Part shown: piece by piece, positions 1 to 5,154 of the stretch
How positions within the stretch are numbered: the first letter of the stretch is position 1
How the letters are laid out: every line of letters begins with the position of its first letter
Assembly: GCA_937895775.1 (NCBI GenBank)
Contig: CALBLD010000309.1
Coordinates: 1 to 7,397 of the forward strand
DNA: 7,397 nucleotides
Reading direction: 5' to 3'
Source: an uncultured Clostridia bacterium
Lineage (GTDB): Bacteria; Bacillota; Clostridia; Oscillospirales; CAG-272
Translations under genes and position numbers: made by a program
Notes under the pieces: model-generated
The model's input: the letters and a program-made list of their open reading frames with translations, nothing else
What the model was told of the DNA's origin: nothing
Databases searched by the model: none

Positions 1-1
1 G

Positions 2-613
2 ATAACAAGAGTCGGGCAGCTTGTCGCAAGAGAAGCCGCCGACAGGCTCGGGGTACCGTTCGGAATAGTCGATCTGTCGCTCGCGCCCACTCCCGCAATA
101 GGAGACAGCGTTGCGAGAGTGCTTGAAGAAATGGGACTTGAAAAATGCGGCGGTTGGGGGACGACAGCCTGCCTTGCACTGCTCAACGATGCGGTGAAAA
201 AGGGCGGAGTTATGGCATCCTCTCATGTCGGCGGACTTTCGGGGGCATTTATCCCGGTTTCCGAGGATGAAGGGATGATATCTGCGGTATCCTGCGGTGC
301 GCTGACACTAAGTAAGCTTGAAGCGATGACCGCAGTCTGCTCGGTGGGACTTGATATGATCGCACTTCCCGGGGATATCCCGACAGATGTTATATGCGGA
401 ATTATCGCCGATGAACTGTCAATAGGGGTTGTTAACACAAAAACCACGGCGGTGAGAATAATTCCCGCAATCGGCAAGAGCGTCGGCGAAAATGTCAGCT
501 TCGGCGGACTTCTCGGTGAGGCACCGGTAATGGATGTTCTCAGATACAGTCCGTCACGCTTTATACATCGCGGCGGTCGTATTCCCGCACCGATTCAGTC
601 GCTTAAAAACTGA
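2..613 (+). CDS. UPF0210/DUF711 (PFL-like) family protein, C-terminal part
   Basis: The reading frame is open from the left edge and ends in TGA at 611-613, giving the last 203 residues of a protein whose family members are usually about 450 residues; the start lies outside the window. The C-terminus is diagnostic: a glycine-rich FGGLLGEAPVMDV segment is followed by a Ser/Phe/Ile/His-Arg-Gly-Gly stretch and the ending GRIPAPIQSLKN, the conserved tail of UPF0210 (DUF711) proteins. A small-residue-rich stretch (GGLSGAFIPVSEDEGM) is also typical of the family. These are soluble cytoplasmic proteins with a fold related to pyruvate formate-lyase, and their biochemical role is not established. In other Firmicutes the gene often follows an ACT-domain gene, which would be off the left edge here. 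No membrane segment is seen. The gene is convergent with the SpoIID-like gene and shares its terminator. The family call is firm; the function is unknown. Confidence 0.9.
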   Translation: MTRVGQLVAREAADRLGVPFGIVDLSLAPTPAIGDSVARVLEEMGLEKCGGWGTTACLALLNDAVKKGGVMASSHVGGLSGAFIPVSEDEGMISAVSCGALTLSKLEAMTAVCSVGLDMIALPGDIPTDVICGIIADELSIGVVNTKTTAVRIIPAIGKSVGENVSFGGLLGEAPVMDVLRYSPSRFIHRGGRIPAPIQSLKN

Positions 614-622
614 AACCGGAAT

Positions 623-661
623 AAAAAATCACGGAAGCAACAGTTGCTTCCGTGATTTTTT
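623..661. terminator. Bidirectional intrinsic terminator between convergent genes
   Basis: A perfect 19-bp inverted repeat runs from AAAAAATCACGGAAGCAAC (623-641) through a single central A to its exact complement at 643-661. In RNA the innermost pairs would open into a small loop. The GC-rich core is flanked by A6 on one side and T6 on the other, so a U-tract follows the hairpin whichever strand is transcribed. It lies 9 nt after the UPF0210 stop and 6 nt after the stop of the SpoIID-like gene, so it can serve both. Confidence 0.95.
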
Positions 662-667
662 CGGTTG

Positions 668-1627
668 TTATCCGCGGGAACGCTTCAGTATGGCGGCAAT
701 ATCGGTTTTTTCAATCGTTACTCCCGGATAATAGGCGGCAATGATCGCCTCGGTGCCGTATCCGTCAAGCGCAAGCGCAATCGCTCCCATCTGACTCATT
801 CCGAGTCCGTTGCCTTCGCCGAGCGATCTGAACAGATATTCGTTTCCGGAATGTTCGATGGTAAAATCGGTTGACGGTATGCCGAGCAGGTCGGCAAAAT
901 CGGTGCCGCTGATTTCCTTTTCTCCGAGACTGACCTTTGCCACACGTCCGGCGGGTGTTCTGGCGGTTATCTCGGGTGCGGTCACATCCGTTTCGTACCG
1001 TCCTTTGACAAGTGCTTTCAGAATGTCTTCGGATACCTGGGTAAGCTCTTCGTGCTTTCCCTCATAGCTTCTTACCGAACGGAGGTAGGGATAATCCTTT
1101 CCGCAGACCGCCTCCGCGTTTTCGGTCAGCAGATAGGATGATTTGTGAGTGAGCGCAAGTGCAACCGCCCCGTCGTAGCAGATCGACAGACCGATGACGG
1201 TTGAGACGGTTGACGATATTTTTTCGAAGAAAGCATCGGCAACGGCTTTGCCGTATTCGTCAGATACCTGCTCCGGAGAAAGATATCCGGTGCCGTCGTC
1301 GGCACTGTCGCAGAAATCGACCGATTTGTCTGCGGCATGACCGCATCTCCCGCAAAGATAAAGGAGCCTGCTTTCGACGGCGAGGCAGATTGCACGCATT
1401 GCCTCGTCCGGATAGTCGATTGACGGATCGGTTATCGCCGCAACACAGCCGACAAGGAAATCGTCAAAGCTCATTTCACTTATGCTGTCGGTTTTCGTGA
1501 AGTAAACATTTATATTGCGCCCGCGGGAATCGTTTCTGTCACATGATGACAGGATCATAGCCGGAAGCGCAAAAGCAAGCAGGAGGGCAAAAAGCGAACA
1601 CAGGAATGTTGTCAGTCTCTTGTTCAA
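668..1627 (-). CDS. SpoIID/LytB-family exported protein with altered active site
   Basis: SpoIID enzymes are lytic transglycosylases that act on stem-peptide-free glycan during engulfment; relatives act in cell-wall remodelling. I chose a TTG start at 1627, giving 319 residues, because the AAAGGAG ribosome binding site (1642-1636) overlaps the alternative GTG at 1636 but sits 8 nt from this TTG. The N-terminus is MNKR plus a hydrophobic segment (about residues 5-26) ending in a lipobox-like LSSC (26-29), so the protein is probably a lipoprotein or membrane-anchored. Family features are the FDDFLVGCVAA segment (about 54-64), YLSPEQ (115-120), TENAE (168-172), YPYLRSV (179-185), GLGMSQMGA (274-282) and YYPG (299-302). 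The expected EMP with its catalytic Glu reads ITD, the HCQ of the metal site reads GTG, and GHG reads GNG. The metal region instead has CGRCGH (92-97) and a further Cys (106). The family call is strong; enzymatic activity is doubtful. It could be a SpoIID paralogue with a binding role. Confidence 0.85.
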   Translation of the reverse strand: MNKRLTTFLCSLFALLLAFALPAMILSSCDRNDSRGRNINVYFTKTDSISEMSFDDFLVGCVAAITDPSIDYPDEAMRAICLAVESRLLYLCGRCGHAADKSVDFCDSADDGTGYLSPEQVSDEYGKAVADAFFEKISSTVSTVIGLSICYDGAVALALTHKSSYLLTENAEAVCGKDYPYLRSVRSYEGKHEELTQVSEDILKALVKGRYETDVTAPEITARTPAGRVAKVSLGEKEISGTDFADLLGIPSTDFTIEHSGNEYLFRSLGEGNGLGMSQMGAIALALDGYGTEAIIAAYYPGVTIEKTDIAAILKRSRG

Positions 1628-1635
1628 TACGGACA

Positions 1636-1642
1636 CTCCTTT
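1636..1642 (-). promoter_or_regulatory. Ribosome binding site that decides the SpoIID-like start
   Basis: Read on the minus strand, AAAGGAG occupies 1642 to 1636 and its last G is the first base of the upstream GTG codon. A ribosome bound here cannot use that GTG; the in-frame TTG at 1627-1625, 8 nt downstream, is correctly placed. Confidence 0.7.
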
Positions 1643-1662
1643 CGGTTTTGCAGTATAATATC

Positions 1663-1691
1663 ATTATGCAAAAATAATGACTTTTATGCAA
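1663..1691 (-). promoter_or_regulatory. Candidate sigma-A promoter for the SpoIID-like gene
   Basis: On the minus strand TTGCAT (1691-1686) is separated by 17 nt from CATAAT (1668-1663), a reasonable match to the -35 and -10 consensus. It would give a leader of roughly 30 nt before the TTG start. The region is AT-rich and a TATACT closer to the gene is an alternative -10, so the exact hexamers are uncertain. Confidence 0.4.
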
Positions 1692-1694
1692 AAA
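1664..1694 (+). repeat. Pair of 11-bp direct repeats, 20-bp period
   Basis: TTATGCAAAAA occurs at 1664-1674 and again at 1684-1694, exactly 20 bp (about two helical turns) apart. The pair overlaps the candidate minus-strand promoter and ends 13 bp before the -35 box of the epimerase promoter. It could be a two-site regulator operator or a phased A-tract bend/UP-like element, but AT-rich composition makes chance possible. Confidence 0.5.
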
Positions 1695-1707
1695 AGCAAA
1701 ATATCGA

Positions 1708-1736
1708 TTGACATTGAATAAAAAATAGTTTATAAT
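1708..1736 (+). promoter_or_regulatory. Perfect-consensus sigma-A promoter of the epimerase gene
   Basis: TTGACA (1708-1713) and TATAAT (1731-1736) are both exact consensus hexamers with the optimal 17-nt spacer. Transcription should start near 1742-1744, leaving a leader of about 43 nt. Such a strong promoter usually implies either high constitutive expression or a tight repressor. Confidence 0.9.
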
Positions 1737-1751
1737 AAACACGGCATGTTA

Positions 1752-1774
1752 TTAACCGATTGTCGATCGGTGAA
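1752..1774 (+). promoter_or_regulatory. Inverted repeat in the epimerase leader, candidate operator
   Basis: ACCGAT (1755-1760) and ATCGGT (1766-1771) are perfect inverted repeats around a 5-nt centre. The symmetry extends, after one mismatch on each side, to TT (1752-1753) and AA (1773-1774). The element begins roughly 10 nt after the predicted transcription start and ends just before the GGAGG site at 1776-1780, a classical place for a repressor roadblock. The six-pair RNA stem alone looks weak, so a DNA operator is the likelier reading. Confidence 0.45.
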
Positions 1775-1785
1775 TGGAGGATATT

Positions 1786-2850
1786 ATGACAAAAGCAAGC
1801 GTAAAAGAATTTGTGTTCGGTGTAATGCCGGATAAAACCGTTGTAAAAGGCTTTGAACTTTCGGCAGGAGATCTTGCCGCTACCGTGACTGCATACGGTG
1901 CCCGTATACAGAAGGCGATATTTGACGGAAGTTCGGTGATCTGCGGATTCGACAGCCTTGAGGCTCAGATGAAGGACACGACATATCAGGGTTCGACCGT
2001 GGGCAGATATGCAAACCGTATTTCGGACGGAAAATTCGTTCTGAACGGTAAGGAGTATACGCTTGCGTGCAACGAAGAGGCACGCGGAGAGCATCTGCAC
2101 GGCGGATATGTCGGATTTTCCGCACGTGTGTGGGAAGTTGCGGGAACCGATGTAACCGAAGATTCGGCATCGGTCACACTTAAACTGGATGCGGCTGACG
2201 GAGAAGAGGGCTATCCCGGTGCGCTTACCGTTTACGTCCGCTTTACCGTTTCGGATAATTCGATAAAGCTTGATTATAAGGCTGTCAGCGACAAGGATAC
2301 GATCATCAATATGACCAACCACAGCTATTTCAACCTGTCCGGAATCGGAAACGGCAGTATTCTCAATCATAAGCTTACACTGAACTGCGATAAGTATGTC
2401 CCGGTAAACGACAGACTTATACCTTACGGAACGCTTGCCGATGTAACGGGAACACCTTTCGATTTCCGTATGGGCAAAGAGATCGGACAGGATATAGATA
2501 AGGAAGATGAGCAGCTTGCGATCGCGGGCGGATACGATCACTGCTTTGTACGTGAAAACGGCACCGAAAAAGCAGAACCGGAATGGCTCGGAAGCATCGA
2601 ATCGCCGATCAGCGGTATAAAGATGGATATACTTACGACAGAGGGCGGTATGCAGATGTATACCGGCAACTATCTGACCGACGACAATCCCTTCTTCGGT
2701 ACAATAAAGCAGACGAAGAACGGTGCCGTCGCACTTGAATGTAACCGTATGCCCGATTCGCCCAACCAGAAGAATTTTCCGTCTCCCGTACTGCGCGCAG
2801 GTGACGAATACAGACAGATCACTGTTTATAAGTTTTCAAAGAAAGCGTGA
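1786..2850 (+). CDS. galM: Aldose 1-epimerase (galactose mutarotase)
   Basis: This enzyme interconverts alpha and beta anomers of aldohexoses such as galactose and glucose in the cytoplasm. The protein is 354 residues, normal for the family, with no signal peptide. The start is the ATG at 1786, 5 nt after GGAGG (1776-1780); an in-frame ATG at 1774 overlaps that site and is rejected. Family motifs in order are GRYANRI (73-79), HLHGG (103-107), TNHSYFNL with the predicted general-acid His179, GGYDH with substrate-binding Asp251, and VALE with the predicted general-base Glu318, followed by PDSPN (323-327) and the conserved FPSPVLRAGDEY ending. The usual LETQ reads LECN here, a mild departure near the active site. 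The gene stands alone between its own promoter and terminator, without other Leloir-pathway genes in view, so the true substrate among aldoses is open. Confidence 0.93.
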   Translation: MTKASVKEFVFGVMPDKTVVKGFELSAGDLAATVTAYGARIQKAIFDGSSVICGFDSLEAQMKDTTYQGSTVGRYANRISDGKFVLNGKEYTLACNEEARGEHLHGGYVGFSARVWEVAGTDVTEDSASVTLKLDAADGEEGYPGALTVYVRFTVSDNSIKLDYKAVSDKDTIINMTNHSYFNLSGIGNGSILNHKLTLNCDKYVPVNDRLIPYGTLADVTGTPFDFRMGKEIGQDIDKEDEQLAIAGGYDHCFVRENGTEKAEPEWLGSIESPISGIKMDILTTEGGMQMYTGNYLTDDNPFFGTIKQTKNGAVALECNRMPDSPNQKNFPSPVLRAGDEYRQITVYKFSKKA

Positions 2851-2855
2851 TTTTT

Positions 2856-2894
2856 ATACGGATTGACACGGTATCGCGTCAATCCGTATTTTTT
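2856..2894 (+). terminator. Intrinsic terminator after the epimerase gene
   Basis: ATACGGATTGAC (2856-2867) pairs perfectly with GTCAATCCGTAT (2878-2889) across a 10-nt loop, and a run of T follows (2889-2894). It begins 5 nt after the stop codon. The upstream arm is not preceded by an A-tract, so it should work mainly in the plus direction and insulate the protease unit. Confidence 0.92.
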
Positions 2895-2901
2895 CATGTT
2901 T

Positions 2902-2946
2902 ATTTTGGAAAATCATCATATAACCGTCACATTCGGCGTTTATAAT
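2902..2946 (+). promoter_or_regulatory. Candidate htrA promoter with -10 box but poor -35
   Basis: A perfect TATAAT lies at 2941-2946, 27 nt before the start codon. At 16-18 nt upstream the sequence (ATATAA, TATAAC or CATATA) does not resemble TTGACA, which suggests dependence on an activator. A 12-bp near-palindrome, ATTTTGGAAAAT (2902-2913), lies about 28 bp upstream of the -10 and could be part of an activator site. The element and its regulator are inferred. Confidence 0.45.
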
Positions 2947-2973
2947 CGGAGCATAGACAGAGGAGGAATGATT

Positions 2974-4404
2974 ATGAGCTCTGAATTTGAAAAGAACGAA
3001 AACAATATTGAAAACGAAGATAATGAGTTCGCCGTGCAAAACGGGGAACAGGACAACGGTAAAACAGCAGGCGAAAACCATGACGTGAGTAATGACAGAC
3101 CCGAGTACGAATACGGGTTTGACAGCAGAAGCGGGACATATTCATACAGCGGCTCTGCGGCGGGCAGTGAACCGAAGAAGAAAAAAACGGGTAAGGGACG
3201 CGGTGCGCTTGTCGCCGCACTTTGCATCTGCCTTGTACTCTCCTGCGGTCTCGGAGGGGTGGCGGGATTTCTCGCCGCATCTTTCGCAAAGAATATAGGT
3301 GTCGATGGGTCGGCAGGCGAAACTCCGACGCCGAGCGCAACCGTCGAAAAATATACGACAATAATCGAAAATACCGCAACGAATCAGGAAACCGCAGTGT
3401 CAAAGGCAGCGGCGGCGGCACATCCCTCGGTTGTGATAATCAACGTGTATGCAAGCGAGGAATACGAGAAGGTCGGTCAGCCTTCCGGCTCTGGTTCGGG
3501 TGTCATCTGGACGGCGGACGGATATATCGTGACCTGTAATCATGTTGTCGAAAACGCAAATCTGATAAAGATCACACTCTCCGACGGAAGCGTTTATTCC
3601 GCCGATGTTGTCGGTACCGATTCCAAGACCGATATAGCCGTACTCAAGATCACTCCTGCGGCAGGGACTGCTCTCACTCCCGCGGTCATCAGAGCAAGCG
3701 ATCTTGTGCTTGCCGAGACCGTAATTGCAATAGGCAATCCGCTCGGCGTTCTCGGCGGTACGGTTACAACCGGTATCCTGTCGGCACTTGAAAGGACGAT
3801 AACCGTCGAAGGACAGTCGATGACTCTCCTGCAGACCGATGCCGCAATCAATTCGGGCAATTCGGGCGGCGGTCTGTTCGATATAAACGGCTCGCTTATC
3901 GGCATTGTCAACGCAAAATCGGTCGGAACCAATGTCGAGGGAATCGGTTTTGCAATACCGATCTCTACCGTAAAAGAGATTGCCAATGAACTGATAAGCA
4001 AGGGCTATGTAACCGGACGCCCGCTGCTCGGAGTATCGGTTGTAAATGTGACAAGTGAAAATTATAGCTATATTTTCAGTGCGGGATATTACCCCGAACT
4101 TGAGAAGTACGCAACCAAGACGGTACGCGACGGATGGGGAATGACCAGAAAAACGGTTGTTCCGGGCGTTTATGTCGTTGATTCTTCACTGGTTTCGGGT
4201 TATGAATCCGGTTCCGATTCGCTGATGTACGGAGATAAACTGCTTTATGTCGGCGAGACAGAGGTGTCCGATCTTACCGATGTCAAGAGTGCGCTGTCCG
4301 ATTATAAAGCGGGCGAAACAATATCGGTAACCGTACTGCGTAACCAGACCACGACGATTATCGTGAAGATAATTCTCGGTCAGGCAGGCGAAAAGAAAAA
4401 CTGA
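2974..4404 (+). CDS. htrA: HtrA/DegP-type membrane-anchored serine protease with PDZ domain
   Basis: This family degrades or refolds misfolded proteins at the outer face of the membrane. I chose the ATG at 2974, 7 nt after AGGAGG (2961-2966), over the ATG at 2968, which is too close. The 476-residue protein has an acidic, Asn/Glu-rich cytoplasmic region (1-66), a basic KKKKTGKGRG patch (68-77), one membrane segment (about 78-104), a Pro/Thr linker, a trypsin-like domain (about 140-340) and a C-terminal PDZ domain (about 349-470). The catalytic triad is complete: His190 in TCNHVV, Asp220 in SKTDIAVLK and Ser297 in GNSGGG. The PDZ domain starts LLGV, carries extra aromatic-rich sequence (about 361-395) and lacks the usual GSPA-AGL-PGD signature, with only YGDKLL recognisable. 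The following regulator and kinase genes suggest an envelope-stress circuit. The protease call is very strong; the PDZ specificity is unknown. Confidence 0.95.
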   Translation: MSSEFEKNENNIENEDNEFAVQNGEQDNGKTAGENHDVSNDRPEYEYGFDSRSGTYSYSGSAAGSEPKKKKTGKGRGALVAALCICLVLSCGLGGVAGFLAASFAKNIGVDGSAGETPTPSATVEKYTTIIENTATNQETAVSKAAAAAHPSVVIINVYASEEYEKVGQPSGSGSGVIWTADGYIVTCNHVVENANLIKITLSDGSVYSADVVGTDSKTDIAVLKITPAAGTALTPAVIRASDLVLAETVIAIGNPLGVLGGTVTTGILSALERTITVEGQSMTLLQTDAAINSGNSGGGLFDINGSLIGIVNAKSVGTNVEGIGFAIPISTVKEIANELISKGYVTGRPLLGVSVVNVTSENYSYIFSAGYYPELEKYATKTVRDGWGMTRKTVVPGVYVVDSSLVSGYESGSDSLMYGDKLLYVGETEVSDLTDVKSALSDYKAGETISVTVLRNQTTTIIVKIILGQAGEKKN

Positions 4405-4411
4405 TTTATTC

Positions 4412-4438
4412 GGGGACGGCGGGAAAACCGCCGTCCCC
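4412..4438 (+). other. Strong intergenic hairpin between htrA and the regulator gene
   Basis: GGGGACGGCGG (4412-4422) pairs perfectly with CCGCCGTCCCC (4428-4438) over a GAAAA loop, an 11-bp stem with only one A-T pair. No U-tract follows directly: the sequence continues AC, GGAGG (4441-4445), then CATTTTT before the ATG. It is therefore a poor intrinsic terminator. It may stabilise the upstream 3' end, be a processing site, or influence access to the ribosome binding site 2 nt away. Confidence 0.8.
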
Positions 4439-4452
4439 ACGGAGGCATTTTT

Positions 4453-5154
4453 ATGAAGCATATTCTGATAGTTGACGATGAAGAAAGAATCCGTTCACTT
4501 ATACGCAAATATGCCGAATTTGAAGGCTATGCGGTTGATGAGGCGTCAAACGGACTTGATGCATTGGAGCTTTTCGGTAAAAACAGCTACGATCTTGTGG
4601 TTATGGATATAATGATGCCCGGACTGGACGGGCTGTCCGCAAGTAAAGAGATACGGAAAAAATCGGAGGTTCCGATAATAATGCTTTCGGCACGCGGCGA
4701 GGAATATGACCGTATTGGCGGATTTCAGCTCGGTGTCGATGATTATGTGGTCAAACCGTTTTCGCCGAAGGAGCTGATGCTCCGCATTGAGGCGATACTC
4801 AAGAGAACATCCGCCCGCACGGATGATAAAGGCACTGCGGATAACACCGACGGAAGAGATGTGTTCAGACTGGAAGGACTTGAGGTTGATTTTACCGCAC
4901 GCGTCGTGAAGATCGACGGAAAGCCTGCGGATATGTCGCCGAAGGAATACGAACTGCTTTTCTATCTTGTACGTAACAGAAATATAGCACTCTCGCGTGA
5001 AAAGCTGATCTGTGAGGTCTGGGGCTATGATTTCTTCGGCGATGACCGCACGCTTGATACTCATATCAAACTGCTCAGACATTCGCTCGGACCGTACAGT
5101 AAATTCATCGTGACGCTCAGGGGGGTAGGATATCGGTTTGAAAGCAGTAAGTAA
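4453..5154 (+). CDS. OmpR/PhoB-family response regulator
   Basis: This is a cytoplasmic DNA-binding regulator activated by phosphoryl transfer from a histidine kinase. The 233-residue length is standard. The receiver domain (about 1-118) has the acidic pair Asp8/Asp9, the phospho-acceptor Asp52 in VMDIMMPGLDG, the switch Ser79 in LSA and the conserved Lys101 in KPFSPKEL. After a polar linker (about 120-135) comes a winged-helix DNA-binding domain (about 136-231) with MSPKEYELL, REKLICEVWGYDFFGDDRTLDTHI and a final RGVGYRFE. The start has GGAGG (4441-4445) with 7-nt spacing. It follows htrA by 48 nt and overlaps the kinase gene by 17 nt, so the two signalling proteins are translated together. 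The target is probably htrA or other envelope genes, by analogy with CssR and CpxR. All key residues are intact; orthology to a named regulator cannot be decided here. Confidence 0.95.
   Translation: MKHILIVDDEERIRSLIRKYAEFEGYAVDEASNGLDALELFGKNSYDLVVMDIMMPGLDGLSASKEIRKKSEVPIIMLSARGEEYDRIGGFQLGVDDYVVKPFSPKELMLRIEAILKRTSARTDDKGTADNTDGRDVFRLEGLEVDFTARVVKIDGKPADMSPKEYELLFYLVRNRNIALSREKLICEVWGYDFFGDDRTLDTHIKLLRHSLGPYSKFIVTLRGVGYRFESSK

Noticed and set aside
1774..1785. Upstream ATG extending the epimerase by four residues
   Set aside because: This ATG overlaps the GGAGG ribosome binding site, which is correctly spaced for the ATG at 1786.
1641..1785. Riboswitch or small RNA in the divergent intergenic region
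   Set aside because: The region is short, mostly occupied by promoter elements, and the only leader structure is a weak 6-bp stem.
1684..2541. A 285-codon open frame on the minus strand opposite the epimerase gene
   Set aside because: It lies wholly antisense to a gene with clear catalytic motifs, has no good ribosome binding site and its translation resembles no family; it reflects codon bias of the real gene.
2863..2973. N-terminal extension of the HtrA protein by 37 residues
   Set aside because: The extension begins inside the epimerase terminator hairpin and would run through the promoter -10 box; the ATG at 2974 has a strong ribosome binding site.
4412..4452. Hairpin plus TTTTT at 4448-4452 as an intrinsic terminator of htrA
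   Set aside because: The T-run begins 9 nt after the stem and is separated by the regulator's ribosome binding site, so the geometry is wrong for standard intrinsic termination.
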